In this document: piece after piece, positions 26,840 to 39,232 of the stretch | Position numbering within the stretch: the first letter of the stretch is position 1 | Layout of the letters: every line of letters starts with the position of its first letter | Assembly: GCF_963259705.1 (NCBI RefSeq) | Contig: NC_081844.1 | Span: forward strand, 13,749,715 to 13,813,714 | Reading direction: 5' to 3' | DNA: 64,000 bases | From: Myotis daubentonii | Lineage: Eukaryota; Chordata; Mammalia; Chiroptera; Vespertilionidae | Notes under the pieces: model-generated | The model's database searches: none | Seen by the model: the letters and a program-made list of their open reading frames with translations, nothing else | What the model was told of the DNA's origin: nothing | Translations under genes and position numbers: made by a program

Positions 26840-27948
26840 TTCTCATTCTTTGACAAGTCTTTCTTCTCTCTTCAGTAAAAGTTCACTTCTTTCCACCGAA
26901 TTCAAGGAGGAGGTAGATACTTTGAAAGATCTCTTTCACTTTTTCTTTCTTTCACTTTTCCATCCTTTAATGAGAATGTTGAAATACATGTGTCTTCCCG
27001 GGAATGAAAAGCACATTTCTCACAACGAATGTAAGGCAAAGCAGTTTTCTAGTTGTCAATAAGAAAGCAACAAACTTTATGAACGTTGGTGGCTATTTCA
27101 TGGGTGGCTGATGAAGAATGGTGCTGGATATCTGCTTTCCAGATGATTCTATTCTATTTATAATGCTCATTGTAAATGTCAAAGGAATGAACTCAATGGG
27201 GTAGACATGCTCACAGGCACATGGTCATTATTACCATAAGCTGGACAACAACGCTCAGCAAAGGAAATTGCATCTCAAACTATGATAGTAACAGATTACA
27301 GTGGTGTGTTGTGGAAGCGACATATCCAAATTTCTCCAAAGTTCTAACATATTGTGTTCAAGGCATGCTTTATTAGAACTGTCCAAATCTGTCTAATAGC
27401 TGATGCTTAGAAAGAATTTAATCTTAATCATTTAACTCAATTAAAATAACTTAATCACTTTAACTAAATTGAAATACTTTAGTTGTTAGAATTGCTGGGG
27501 TGCAAATTGTTGGTCAAAGATGATAGGCAGATACATGTTGCTGTACCCAAGAGAACCAGTTATGTATTATAGGTGACTAACTAATAGAAGAAACATTCAT
27601 TTATTTGCTCATTGCCTTCTTAAGAGTCTGAGAAATGGAAAAATAAAGACATGGAGTATCTCAAGCACTGGTTAGAATCTTAATACTATATTCTACTCAG
27701 TGAAGAAAATTCCAGAAAACACAGATACAGTCAGGCTCAGGATAATGGCAACTAGACTATAGCTCAGAGAACTGATGTGGAACATGAAGTTTTTTCCAGT
27801 TACAAAGCAGTGAGTTTTAAGTTAATATTATCAGAAGTTAATTCTTATATAAACTAAAAAATTAATAATGGAGACTGCTTAGCTCAGACCAAGCCCAACA
27901 GATAAGATTCATTCCAGAGGTGAACAAATACAGAATACATATTTGCTA

Positions 27949-28231
27949 GCCTGTATAATAAAAGCCTAATATGCTAAGTTTCTGGTCGTCCTTTCAACCA
28001 ATCAAAGTGTAATATGCTAATGATGTGCTAAGGCCATTCAACTGCTCGCTATGATGTGCACTGACCACCAGGGGGCAGACACTCCAACCGGTAGGTTAGC
28101 CTGCTGCTGGGGTCTGGCCTATTGGGACTGAGTGAGACAGGCCGGACACGCACTGGAGCCTTCCCGCGGCCCCTCCCCCTGGCGGGCTGGCTGGACCCCA
28201 CCGTGCATGAATTTGTGCACTGGGCCTCTAG
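27949..28231 (+). mobile_element. HeliBat-type Helitron (plus), complete ends
   Basis: It starts GCCTGTATAATAAAAGCCTA and ends with the palindrome GTGCATGAATTTGTGCAC followed by TGGGCCTCTAG before T. It is 283 bp. It contains GACCACCAGGGGGCAGA at 28063-28079, which resembles a CTCF site. Confidence 0.88.
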
Positions 28232-29525
28232 TATTTTCTCTAAAGTATGTAGTAGAAAAGGTGTGGGTCTGACAAAAGAAAGGCCTGAGTTCTAATCTTT
28301 ATGTCCAAACTTCTGCAAAAAAAATGGCAGAAGTAATTCCTGCACATAGTGAAAGTAATTCCTGCACATATGCTTCTTAGGAAGATACAATGATTTATTA
28401 CAGGCAAAGTGCCTGGTCTGCAGCAAACTGAACAGCTGTTATCATTGTGATGAGCTATTTGGGCTTAAGCATTCACTTCTCTGAAGGTCCATTCTGGGGA
28501 AGAAGGAATATAGATTTATGTGACCCCTCAGAACTTGCACAATGGGTAAGAGTTATAGGGGGTCAGATTTTGGACAGTAGAAAGTAGGCTTTGCAAATAG
28601 TAAAAGCTGTTTGGTGGGTGCCTTATAACAAACTTTCTGTCACTGTAGATACTCCTTTTCAGGCATGAAAAAGGGGTTCAATAGCAGAAGCTCATTCAAC
28701 CTTCAAGGGCCTATGCCTTCAAATAGCAAAATTGAGTTTAGTGTAAAGGTATCTAACTCTTTTACTTCTTGGTTTGCCATAGGTTGATTTTTTTGTGTTT
28801 TTCTCTCATAGACATGGCAATTCAATATATGCTACTATTTTAATTAACATATTTAAAATTAATAATAATGCAAGGGAGAATTTATCATTTATAAGATACC
28901 TACTGTTTGTCAGACATTGCTATTCAGTCATCTGTCATTTTATTTAGGCCACTCAGGAGTCCAGTTGAGGAACAGCTAGGCAACCTTGATCAGAAAGAAA
29001 TCCGGAGAAGAGGACAGACAGCTCTCTCTCTCTCTCTCTCTTTTTTAAATAGATACCCCATCTATGATTTTCTGGAGGAGATTATGAACAATTAAAACTG
29101 AGGGTATTCAGAAGCCACAGTGTGAGCTGGTAATTTTATCCAGTTCACTTAAAGTTCCTTTAAGAGATGAGAACCAATTAGACAAGGATGTCAAACTCAT
29201 TGGCATCTCCTTTAGCTGTCATGGCCTGCTCTCCTCTGAATGTGAGAATTCCCAAAGCTACAGCCTATGATATTTGCAATCAACCTCTGACTTGTGATCC
29301 TATAATCTCAATGCAGAATCAGGAATTTCCTGTCTGCCTTCTGGAGACAAACAATACTGTCAGTTAAGTTCTGGGATTCATGATTCTGTGCTCTCCTCCT
29401 CTCTAATTCCACCATCTGCCTGCAACCCCTGCCCCAAACAAGACCATAGGCATGGGGGCCTATACTAGTGGTAGAACTTTCCACTTAGGTCTTAAGAACA
29501 ATTATCCTCCCCTTAAATATTACTA

Positions 29526-29565
<40 letters not shown>

Positions 29566-30125
29566 TTTTTGATCTAATTTATTGTTAGTTTTTTTTCCTC
29601 CAACTATACCCTAAGACAAAAATGCTAAACAGATCAACAGAAATGATTTAAGGATAATTGCCTTCAATTAATCATTTATTGAAAAGACAATGTGATAACT
29701 TCAAAATACTTAAAATAAGAAGTTAAAAAAACTCTGAAAATCTTGCATTGTGGTATTAAGAACAATCAATATGGATTTGAGGATTTAAATTTTTCTTCAT
29801 AGGCTTAACACAAAACTATTTTTCTCTGTTATTCTCAACATTGTTTTAAATTATTTGCATCAAGAAACTTTTATCTCCCAGAATTGTGTAAATGGATTAT
29901 TGGGTGTCTAAACAGTGTACACTGATGAAGAAATGTATGTGCATATGAGTACATATATATTGATATTATATTCTGGTAAACTCATTGTAATTACAATCTG
30001 TATTAAAATCATCTTTAAGGAAATTAATGTTCTAATTAATTTCTTATCTTCAAATGAATTACATTCTGCACTTATAACTTTGATCAATTTAAAATTCAAT
30101 ACTTTCAACAAATGTTTCTTTTTAA
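28232..30125. other. AT-rich intergenic DNA with microsatellites, no gene seen
   Basis: It holds a (CT)n run near 29021-29040 and a (CA)n run at 29528-29564. No coding exon was recognised. Confidence 0.5.
29528..29564. repeat. (CA)n microsatellite
   Basis: This is an uninterrupted run of CA dinucleotides. Confidence 0.95.
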
Positions 30126-30351
30126 ATCCTCATCAGAGGATATGTTTTAATGATTTGAGAGAGAGAAAATGCGGTGCGGGGGGCGGGGGGGAGAGAGAGA
30201 GAGAGAGAGAGAGAGATCAGTTGTTTCCCATAGGCGCCCTGACCGGGGATCGAATCCGAGACCTAGGTATGTGCCCTAACCGAGAATCAAACCCACTATC
30301 TTTTGGTGAGTGGGATAATGTTCCAACTAACAGAGCCACTTGGCCAGGGCT
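30126..30351 (-). repeat. VES-type SINE (minus)
   Basis: AATCCTCATCAGAGGATATG, a G-rich and (GA)n stretch, GACCGGGGATCGAATCCGAG and a terminal ACTTGGCCAGGGCT mark a reverse copy. Confidence 0.88.
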
Positions 30352-30499
30352 CAACAGATGGTTTGGATCAGCTTCTATGAGCTTGTTGGAGTTCAAGGCA
30401 TTTTCACTGATGTTATGTCATTGAGTGACCTCGGCAGCCCTTTGAAGAGTGTGTTAACACCCCTATTTTACAGATAAGGAAGTGGAAGCTTCTTAGAGA

Positions 30500-30815
30500 G
30501 TTTGAGATGCTGTAAAAGACTGGGTGGCTTATTAACAACATACATTTATTTCTCATAGTTCTGAAGGCTGGCAGTCCAAGATCAAGGCACCATGATTTAG
30601 TGACTGGTCAGAACCCACTTCTTGGTTCATAGATGGCTGTCTTCTCGATGTTTTTACATTGTGGAAGGGGCAAGGGAGCTCTCTGGGGTCTCTTTTTAAA
30701 GGGCACTGATCCCATTCATGAGGACCCCACCCTCTAAAGGCCCAAAGGCCAAATATCATCACATTTGGCATTGAGATTTAATATATGAATATGAAGATGA
30801 CAAACATTCAGTCTA
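30500..30815 (-). repeat. MaLR-type LTR (minus)
   Basis: GGTGGCTTATTAACAACATA, TTTATTTCTCATAGTTCTGA, then GGACCCCACCCTCTAAAGG and TTTAATATATGAAT follow a reverse-complemented MaLR (MLT1/MST-type) solo LTR. Confidence 0.55.
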
Positions 30816-31439
30816 TATAGCAGAAGCTTAGAGGAATAATAAAATGGACCTAAGACACACATTTTTACTACCCATAGACTTGATTATTGGAACTTGAACT
30901 CAAGTCAAGTCCTGCCAAAGCTCTACATGTCTAAGGGTAGAAGAGCCCTGAAAGTGGACAAACCTTGTATATTTAAAGAATTAACTCACTTCAAATAGAT
31001 TCCATTTCCCTTTGAGAGAGTTACATAAACCACTAGGAAAAAATAACTTGAGCCAAACTGGAACAACCAACCTATTTGTTGTGGAAACAAATATCCCTAT
31101 GTTTTAATACACTGACTGGCAATAGAAGGCAGTGTGCCTGAAATAACTTTCCTTTTCCAGTGAATATTAAAGTTACCATGAGAAAAGTGTTTGCCACATT
31201 TTTGTACACTGCAAGCTGTTGTGATAGAAGAAATCATTTATTTTTTTTCTGGATGATTTATTCTTCTCATGATTCAAACAGTGCCATTGCATGATTTTTA
31301 ACATGTGAAGAGAGTTGTAAGCATAGTAAATGAAAGATTTGTGGCATAACTCTTTATTTCTTTCCATCTGAAAACAAAGAAGGGAACACAGCAGGCCCTC
31401 CTTATAAACTGAGGGGGCCACAATGGATGGATTTGAGGG

Positions 31440-31580
31440 GCAGTGTAGTTATAAGGGGTTAAGAGTACATGTTTTAGAGCTGGAAAGTCTGGATTAAATC
31501 CCATCTCTATTATTTACTCTAATGACCCAGAGAAAGTTGTGTGTGTTTTTTGAATGTTCTGTGCTTCAATTTCGTTATGT
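31440..31580 (+). repeat. MIR SINE fragment
   Basis: GGGGTTAAGAGTACATGTTT, then AGCTGGAAAGTCTGGATTAA and ATCCCATCTCTATTATTTAC match the tRNA-derived 5' half of MIR. Confidence 0.5.
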
Positions 31581-33190
31581 TTGAAACTTGAGAACTAATT
31601 AGCTTTGGTATTGCTCACAATATTTAAAATGAAATGACATCTTTAAGGCAATCTGCTGAAATGTAGATTGTATTTTTCAAAGGCTTAATGTGATTATAGC
31701 CAGGGGCTGATGGTAGTCAGAGAAAAGGTATTCCAATTTCCTAGACACTTGGAGGTTTGTGCTTAGTTTTAGCTATAGTCTCTGTCACTGCACATATTTG
31801 GAAACATGAATTTCAAATTTGCTTCCTCTTTAAACAGTAGTATAACAATTGGCATTGACAACAAATTAGTGGATTCCAGAAGAAAAGATCTTTGTATCCC
31901 CAGGCCCAAGTCTACAATACATATTTAAGTTATTGAATCAATCAAGCAATTTGATACATTTATAAATGTCCACATGGCTTATCAAATGATGTTGTTCTAC
32001 TATATTGAAAGAAGGAAAAACAGTGGAAGTGTCATTTGATTCTTTCCTTCTTGGAAAAAAAGTGAGATGGTTGATAATGAAGTTGGGAGCTGAAGGGACA
32101 AGTCTCTTATGCTGGCCTTGTGTCTGGAAGGGTGTTGCTGATTGAGTCTATTGTTTTGAACAGTGTGCCCTACTAAAAGGGGTTTCTAAACTCTGACAAC
32201 TCAGAGGCCAGCACTGGCAAATGAGCTGATTTTAGTAGTAGACAGAGGGATATTTTTACAGTAATGGCTATCTATTTGCAGGTACTTAAGCTTACCATAT
32301 TGATACAGCTTCTGTTTCCCTTTCAGATAACAGCTCCCAGGCTCTTCTGTGGGGGAATGCTGCTGCAACACTGGGGTTAGTCTTAGTGGGACTATCATTC
32401 AAAGCGCTGCTTCCTTTGCTGGCCCAGATGGCAGGCCAATGCTTGCTGTGTTTCAGAACTTCCAAAGAAGTGATTCCAAGTGTGAGTTCAGTGAGCCCTG
32501 TGGCTGCACGCCACTTCCTGCTACCTCAGTTCCTGGGCTGTCCCAGTTGGTCTTTCCCAGCACCTGCTTCTTTGAGTCTTCCATCCCGAGAGCTATCCTG
32601 TATCCTTCCAATGTTATCTTTTTTATTTTTTAAATTCTACATAACTGGAGTAAGTTTTTGCTGATGATATTTAAAAATCCTGTTTCACCTGGTTGTCATG
32701 GATATTACTGCTTCTTAAAAATTAGTATTTTTATATAAAACATAAGTACAAGTGATATGAAGATATCAAATGACTAAAGGATGGGGAAAATCATTACAAA
32801 TATTGACATTAGCAATGAGCTTCCTGGTTACATTTAGAAATTAAAATAGGTATTTTGAAAAGCCATTTAGAAGAGTATCCAGGATTATATTACTAGGATG
32901 ATCCTATTGATAAGAGAAAAATAAGAACTTGGAACAAATAATGTATTAATTAATAAAATATTAATAGTTTTCAAGGTCTAGAACAGATATTATGTGAAAA
33001 GGGATCTGTATTATTTCCTTGGTCAAGATCAGGCCTTTAAATAGAAAAACAACAACAACAACACTTCAAGTGCTAATATCAGATAATCTATTTTTCTTTT
33101 TATAAGTGAAGTATTTTACTTATTTTTAACATTATTTTCCTAATTAGTAAAACACCTAACATATAAATCTCCATCAATCATATCAAGAAT
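31581..33190. other. AT-rich intergenic DNA, no gene seen
   Basis: No coding exon, RNA or clear repeat family was recognised. The open frames at 32349-32664 have no recognisable domain. Confidence 0.4.
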
Positions 33191-33195
33191 CTGTG

Positions 33196-33387
33196 CTGCA
33201 AGCCCTCACTAGATAGCTCAGTTGCTGGTTTTAGCATCGCCCTAATACGCCAAGTTGTGGGGTTGATCCCCAGTCAGGGCATATACAAGAATCCCCAATG
33301 AATGCATAAATAAGTGAAATAGCAAATTAATGTTTCTCTCCCCCCTCCTCCTTTCTCTTTCTCAAAAATCAATTTTAAAAAAAGAAT
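33196..33387 (+). repeat. VES-type SINE, diverged
   Basis: The head CCCTCACTAGATAGCTCAGT, GGGGTTGATCCCCAGTCAGG, and the end TCTTTCTCAAAAATCAATTT mark a diverged copy. A short (GT)n run follows at about 33400-33432. Confidence 0.8.
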
Positions 33388-33928
33388 CAGTGCTGCAGGT
33401 GTGTGTGTATGAGTGTGTGTGTGTATGTGTGTGAACCAGAACTAAACACCTGAGCCTGGATATCTCTTGTTTGTACATGTACTGTTATTTCAATCTTATT
33501 TCTTCTGGACATTGTTATCAACCTCATGTGGTCCTTTGTGTCCCAACTCCAAGGAACAAGTTATGGCTCCTTTGCATGTCCCTCTTACCTTGAGGATCTC
33601 TGAGTTCTGGTTTGGGATGGAAATACCTGGAGATTGAAGACTTCTATCCCACCAATTTTACCTTTTTTATCTGATGCTTTTTTTTTATTCCAAAACTATA
33701 ATTTTGAAATTTGGGGATGAAGGTTAGGCTAAGTAAAGATTTTGACACCTGAAAATGTTTTCAGTTGATTATGCTTCCCCAGAATTCACTCTCAGGGAAA
33801 TACTGATAAGAAATGCAGGTTGTCTATAATCTCCCAAATAATGTACTCTAGGAAAGAAAGAGCCAGGTAGTGAAGATTTCCCTTTGAAATGACATTACAC
33901 CAGGCAATCAACTGTTTCCAATATGACC

Positions 33929-33934
33929 TTTATT
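33929..33934 (-). terminator. NEFM: NEFM poly(A) signal
   Basis: AATAAA on the minus strand (read as TTTATT on +) lies about 470 bases after the NEFM stop codon. It gives a 3' UTR of about 34398-33910, a typical length for this gene. Confidence 0.75.
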
Positions 33935-34398
33935 GAGCAAGTACTGCTGCGACGTTTAGCATCCATCAACGGAAGGTTGCAAACTGTGCATATCAACAAG
34001 GTTCTCCCATGAAAGAAAGTCCATTTTAAATGCACCAGTGAGGTAAACTTAATTATTCATATATAGCTTTCTTAAGGCTAAGAGAGTTCTGTGTTTCATT
34101 TATTTTTGGCTCAGTTTGTTCTTTGCATAATACATCTCAAGACACCCCCCCTGTGAGTGCCCCCCTTCCAGCAGTTTAGTAAATTGGCCAATTCCCCAGG
34201 TACATACAATATCATGCATTTGAACCCCCCAAAGACTGAGGAGGGAGCATCCTGAGCTTGCATGCAGTTCCCTCGTATTGCACAATGTAAAATACAATGT
34301 CTGGAACCCCCATGGGAGAACCCGTTCTATTTTGAAGCTGTCATTAACATGCATTTTGAAATTGTCATATGGCTTAACCTTTGAATAGACTAAAATGA

Positions 34399-35812
34399 CT
34401 AGTCACCCTGGGAGACTTCCTTTACTATGGCGTGTGAAGTGACCTTCTCTACCTTTTTAGTAGACACTAATTTCTCCTCAAAGCTCTCCTCATGCTCTTC
34501 GACCTTTTGAGTGACAGTGACAGACTTAGTGATATATTTGGTAGCACCATCTCCCCCTTCACTGGTGATTTTTTCTATCGTTTTGGTCACCATCACTTTC
34601 TCCTCACTTTTATCACCCCCCTTCTTTTCATCTGCTGGACTTAAGTCTAGGCCATTGGTGACAACACCTTTCTCCTCGTCTCCCCCACTGCCTTTCTCCT
34701 TCGTTTCCTGCTCGTCCTCCTCCTTTCCTTCCACCTCCCCATTGATGGCTATGTCTTCCTTGGTGGATTCCTTTGAGCCTTGATCACTGCCTTCCTCCTT
34801 GCTCCTTCCCTCCACTTTCTCCTTCTGCTGCCCAGGCTTCTCCTCCTCTTTGGCACCTTTCTCCACGCTCACCTTTACTGATTTGGTGATGGTCACCACC
34901 TCCTGCACGACTTCCTCCTTCACTGGGGATGCAGCTTTCTTCTTCTCTACCTCATCTTTCAGCTTCTCCTCCTTTTTCTCCACCTTCTCCTCCTTTTTCT
35001 CCACCTTCTCCTCCTTTTTCTCTCCCTTCTCCTCCTTTTTCTCTACCTTCTCCTCCTTCGGAGATTCCTTTGCTGCTTCTTTCTTTCCTTCCTGCACTTT
35101 CCCTTCTTCCCCTTTCGGCTCATCTTTCCCAGCTCCAGCCAATGGTTTTGGCTTCACCTCTTCCACTGGCGATTTTGGCATGGGGGACTTGGCCTTCTCC
35201 TGCTTTTCCACCTTGGCTTCTGCCACCAGCTCCACCTTCGTGACTACTTCTTCCCTCTTTCCCTCAGTTTTCTTCTCTTCTTTAGTTTCAACTTCCTCTC
35301 CTTCACCTGCTGCCTCTGTCTCTCCTTCTTCCTGCTCATCTTCTTCTTTTTCACTAGAACCTTCCTTCTCAGACCCCCCTTCTTCAGCTTGGTCTGATTT
35401 AGCGCCCTCCTCGTCCTCCTCCTCCTCCTCTTCCTCGTCTCCTTCTTCCTCTCCTTTACGTTCAGGTGCGGGAGCTTTCACTGGAGACTTTTTAGTTGCT
35501 ACCACTTCGTCAGCTTCTTGTTCCTCTTCCTTTTCTTCCACCTCTTCTTCCTCCTTTCCTTTCATGGAAACTGCTAATTCCTCTGCAATGGCTGTCAGGG
35601 CCTCTTCCATTTCTGACTTCTCATCTTCCACTTTGGTTTCTTCTATGATCTCCTCGACAAATTTGTGTTGGACCTTTAGCTTGGGAGCCTCTACCTTAGT
35701 TTTCTGAATCTTACTGGATATTGTGATGGAGGGCTGTCGGTGTGTATACAATGGTCCAGTGATGCTTCCTGAAAATGTGCTAAATCTGGTCTCTTCACCT
35801 TCCAGCAGTTTT
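34399..35812 (-). CDS. NEFM: NEFM coding exon 3 (tail domain)
   Basis: This exon is 1414 nt. The acceptor is ccttag|aaaact on the minus strand. It encodes [19 protein letters not shown], then the acidic and KSP segments, the Lys/Glu repeat, and the conserved C-terminus with [32 protein letters not shown] and IVKEVSQGD. The stop TAG is at 34401-34399. Confidence 0.97.
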
Positions 35813-38800
35813 CTAAGGTGATAACCAAAGAAGACAAGACATAATTAAAATCACATTGGGCCTTCTGAGCTTCATTGCATAATGGGGAATGCAGTAGATA
35901 CCTTTGTGTAAGAATAATCACATAAATAGAGGATTCCATCAAGTCGGTATAATACCTGCTATCATTTCATTGGTATATTTTGTCATATTCAGTGACAGAT
36001 ACTCATGGGCCACTAGCCAATCCCCTGCTGCAGTGACTAGTCACTCCCAAAGGCCTACTAGTCAGACCCAGCCACCAAGTCCCCCGAGCTACATCAGTCC
36101 ATTTGGTGCAACATGAATCTGTTGAAAAGCTCTGTAGTGGGCAAAAAAATCTTAGTGATCTTCCTGAGCATCGGAACTTTCAGGATGTATACTAAATATC
36201 TTTCAGCAAATATAATGTTAAAAATGTATTTGGCATATATCAGAATTCAGGCTATATCTATATCTATAGCTCTATATCTATCTTCATCTATCTATAGCTA
36301 AGTACTAATTTGGGTGCATTAAGTTATAAATTGATCGGCAGTTTTAATCATAAAGTGTTTTTCAATGTAATTATTCTGCTTTTCTGAAAAGTAAGATAAC
36401 TCTGTGGGTTCACTTTATTCTTATAAAATTATAATGACCTTATTGGTAGTAGAAACATTGTTGAGTCAATTATTTTCTCCTGTGAACTTAATCAACAGCA
36501 AGGCAATATCAGTTAGTAGACCTATAATCTCTTCTCTTTCTCTGGCTGTATATCTACATCTATAGATATAAATTTATTTATATTATGACATACCTATAAA
36601 TTTATATCTCAAGATCTAAATATATATCATACACAACCTATATATAGACATATAATCTATGTTATGCAGCCTAAGATAAAATATAATATATCTAAATTAT
36701 CTATATAGCTATATATATATATATATATATATGCACAAATATATTCTAATTTATCAATCTATATCTATTCTCAGCCAGATGATGGCAATAGTAAGCTGTA
36801 ACAGAGAAACAGAGACATTGAATGTGATGGTGTTTGTCCTTGACAATGTAAAATTGAGAAGCTGAAACCACTAGAGAAATATTAAATACTAAATATTAAA
36901 TACTAACATGTTTTTGCTTCAGACATTTGTAAAACACGTTTCACTTAAATAAAAAGTTTAAGCATAAGCATTGAAATTAATCTGAGCTCCTCCCAAGCCC
37001 CCTCCTGTAATTCATATCAATTTCAACTAATGCTTACTCTTTTAAAGCTGTATAAAAAGTGGAAAATTCACATTTGCAATTCTTTAGAATAATTTCTTTT
37101 TAATTAGAAAGGCAAACAGGCACTGATTTAAGACGCCGGAAACCTGCTTGCTTTACTGAAGTGGAGAAGGCTCTGTCAAAACAGCCTCCGCAGTGCGGTA
37201 TTTCGGTCACGTCCGCAGTGAACACCGTACCTGTACGCAGCGATCTCAATATCCAGAGCCATCTTGACGTTGAGGAGATCCTGGTATTCTCGCAAATGAC
37301 GGGCCATTTCCCACTTTGTGCCCCGAAGCTCATTTTCCAACTGCTGGATGGTGTCCTGAAACAGACACAGTCTCCCCATGACTCACCCTTCCAAAGGCAA
37401 TTTCTTTCACAAACCACTTGCTACCCCTCTCCCTTCCCCTCCCTCCTGCGCTCCTCTGACTCCCTCCAGCTCCGCAACCTTCTCAGATATTGCTCCCAGC
37501 CCCCTCCCACCATTAACAAAATTTAAGGATTCTCAAATACACAAACAAATAGGATTAATAAGACATTTCCTGAGCACATCATTCACTGAACCCAGTGGAT
37601 CTAGAATACATTCGGCAGGGAGTAAACATGCATTGGGAAACCCCACCCCTGACCTGGCCCTTCCCATCTGAGCCATTTGGGCTGAAGCTAATTTTCAGAG
37701 TCCCCCCCCCCCCCCACCCCGATCATGCAGGAAAAGCAGAGAATTCATGCGTTTCTGCAGAAGTTATCTGAAAGTTGCTGCTTTATCAACCATCAGAATG
37801 CATCCCTCCTATTTTAAATGTGCAAGCGTGCAAAAACTAGAACTGCCGAGGTCAAGAAGCACGTTTTGAAAAGAGGTCAGTGCTCTCAGAAGCTGGGGAT
37901 GGTGGGCGGGGTGGAGTGTGCAAGTGGTGGGTAGGGGCGCGGACGCTTTGCGCCTCCAACTTGGGCGCGCGGCGCTGGCCAGCAGTCACCAGGGAGCGGG
38001 CGGAGAGCGCGTGGGGGCGCGTGCCCGAGTGTCGGGGGCGCGCGGCGCTGGCGCTGGCGCAGGCTGGCCGCGCAGCCGCGGTTCCTACCTGGTAGCTGCT
38101 GAGGTCGTGGTTGTGGCGCTCCTCGATGTCGCTGAGCTGCCGCTCCAGGGACTCCTTGGTGCCGCGCACCGACTCGAGCTCGATGCTCTTGGACTGCAGC
38201 TGGCGCCGGTACTCGGCAATCTCTTCCTTGGCGGAGCGGATGGCCTCCTTGTTCTGCTCGGCCGCCTCGGTGAGCTTGGCGTAGCGACACTTGAACCACT
38301 CTTCTGCCTGGTGCATGTTCTGGTCGGAGTGGCACTCGAGCTGGGAGCGGATTTCCTTCAGCGCCGACGAGATGTCTGTCTTCAGGTAGTCTTTGCGCTC
38401 CACGGTGATGTGTGACGCCTGGATCTGGGCCAGCAGGTCGGCCACTTCTTCCTCGTGATTGCTCCGTAGGAAGGCCACCTCGTCCTGCAGCGACTGCACC
38501 TTCTTGTCCAGCTCCACCTTCACCAGCGACGCCTCCTCGATGTCTTTGCGCAGCGCGCGGATGGCCGCCTCGGTGTCGTCGCGCAGCCGTGCTTCCTCCT
38601 CGAAGCGCTCCTTGAGCCGGTGGATGTCTTCCTCCAGGTGGTCCGAGTCCAGCTGCACCTGAGCCTTCTCGTGATTCACCATCTCGAGTGTGGCTCGCAG
38701 CTCACGGATCTCCTGGTCGTAGGCGTCGCCCAGCTGGGCGTGCGAAGCCTGCTTCTGCCGCAGCGCCTGGATCTCCGCCTCGATCTCCTTGTTCTGCTGC

Positions 38801-39168
38801 TCCAGGTAGTGCACCTTCTCGATGTAGCCCGCGAAGCGGTCGTTCAGCCCCTGCAGCTGCTCCTTCTCGTTGGAGCGGGACAGCTTGTAGTCGCCGCCCG
38901 TCGCGGAGACGCCGTTGAGCAGGGACGAGGATTGGCTGAAGTCGAGGCTGCTCTCGGCGGAGCTGAGCATGGCAGAGCTGTAGGTGAGGCGCGGCCCCAG
39001 CGCGCTGCGCTTGTAGGAGGAGGACACGGTGCTGGGCGAGCTTCGGGACCATGACTGCGAGCGGAAGCCGCTGGACGGGGAGCCGCTAAGGCGGCTGAAG
39101 CCGGAGCGGGTCTCGGTGACCCGCCGGTAGGCGGACGGGTTGCCCAGCGAGTCCAAAGTGTAGCTCAT
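34399..39168 (-). CDS. NEFM: Neurofilament medium polypeptide (NF-M), three coding exons
   Basis: Type IV intermediate filament subunit that co-polymerises with NF-L; its long tail forms filament side arms that influence axon diameter. Coding exons in transcript order are 39168-38089, 37355-37231 and 35812-34399, all GT-AG. They give 2619 nt, or 872 residues plus stop; human is about 916 and mouse about 848. Seen: a Ser-rich head starting [16 protein letters not shown]; initiation motif [19 protein letters not shown] (108-126); a rod; the termination motif ending [11 protein letters not shown] (383-409); and a Lys/Glu-rich tail (410-872) ending in IVKEVSQGD. Only three KSP phosphorylation sites are present (510-512, 610-612, 615-617). 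A 7-residue KKEEKVE-like repeat fills about 654-686. The start is the first ATG after the TATA box. Confidence 0.98.
35813..37230 (-). other. NEFM: NEFM intron 2 (1418 bp), with TATC/TA microsatellites
   Basis: The intron lies between the GT-AG junctions of exons 2 and 3. It contains TATC/TA-rich simple repeats near 36250-36300 and 36545-36735, including an (AT)n run at about 36712-36732. No gene or recognisable transposon was seen in it. Confidence 0.8.
37231..37355 (-). CDS. NEFM: NEFM coding exon 2
   Basis: This exon is 125 nt and encodes residues 361-402, starting [14 protein letters not shown] and ending IEIAAYR. The acceptor is ttcag|gacacc and the donor gtacag|gtacgg on the minus strand. 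It has the same length and phase as NEFL exon 2. Confidence 0.97.
38089..39168 (-). CDS. NEFM: NEFM coding exon 1
   Basis: This exon is 1080 nt and encodes residues 1-360 (head, coil 1A, coil 1B and most of coil 2), ending NHDLSSYQ. The donor reads cag|gtagga on the minus strand, in phase 0, as in NEFL exon 1. The open frame continues upstream of the ATG and into the intron, but those extensions show no neurofilament similarity. Confidence 0.97.
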
Positions 39169-39226
39169 CTTGGAGGCCTCGGGGTGTGTGGCTGTCACCG
39201 CGTTCTGCCGGCCGCGTCGCAGCCCA

Positions 39227-39232
39227 TTTATA
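39227..39232 (-). promoter_or_regulatory. NEFM: NEFM TATA box (TATAAA)
   Basis: On the minus strand GGCTATAAATGGGCT lies about 60 bases upstream of the NEFM start codon. This would place transcription start near 39200 with a very short 5' UTR. The surrounding DNA is CpG-rich. Function is inferred from position. Confidence 0.8.

Noticed and set aside
30553..30771. 72-codon minus-strand frame
   Set aside because: It lies within a MaLR LTR, which is non-coding.
34799..35707. 302-codon Ser/Phe-rich frame on the + strand
   Set aside because: It is the complement of the Lys/Glu-rich NEFM tail; low complexity explains the lack of stops.
38620..39054. Leu/Val-rich frames on the + strand over NEFM exon 1
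   Set aside because: These are shadows of the NEFM rod coding sequence.
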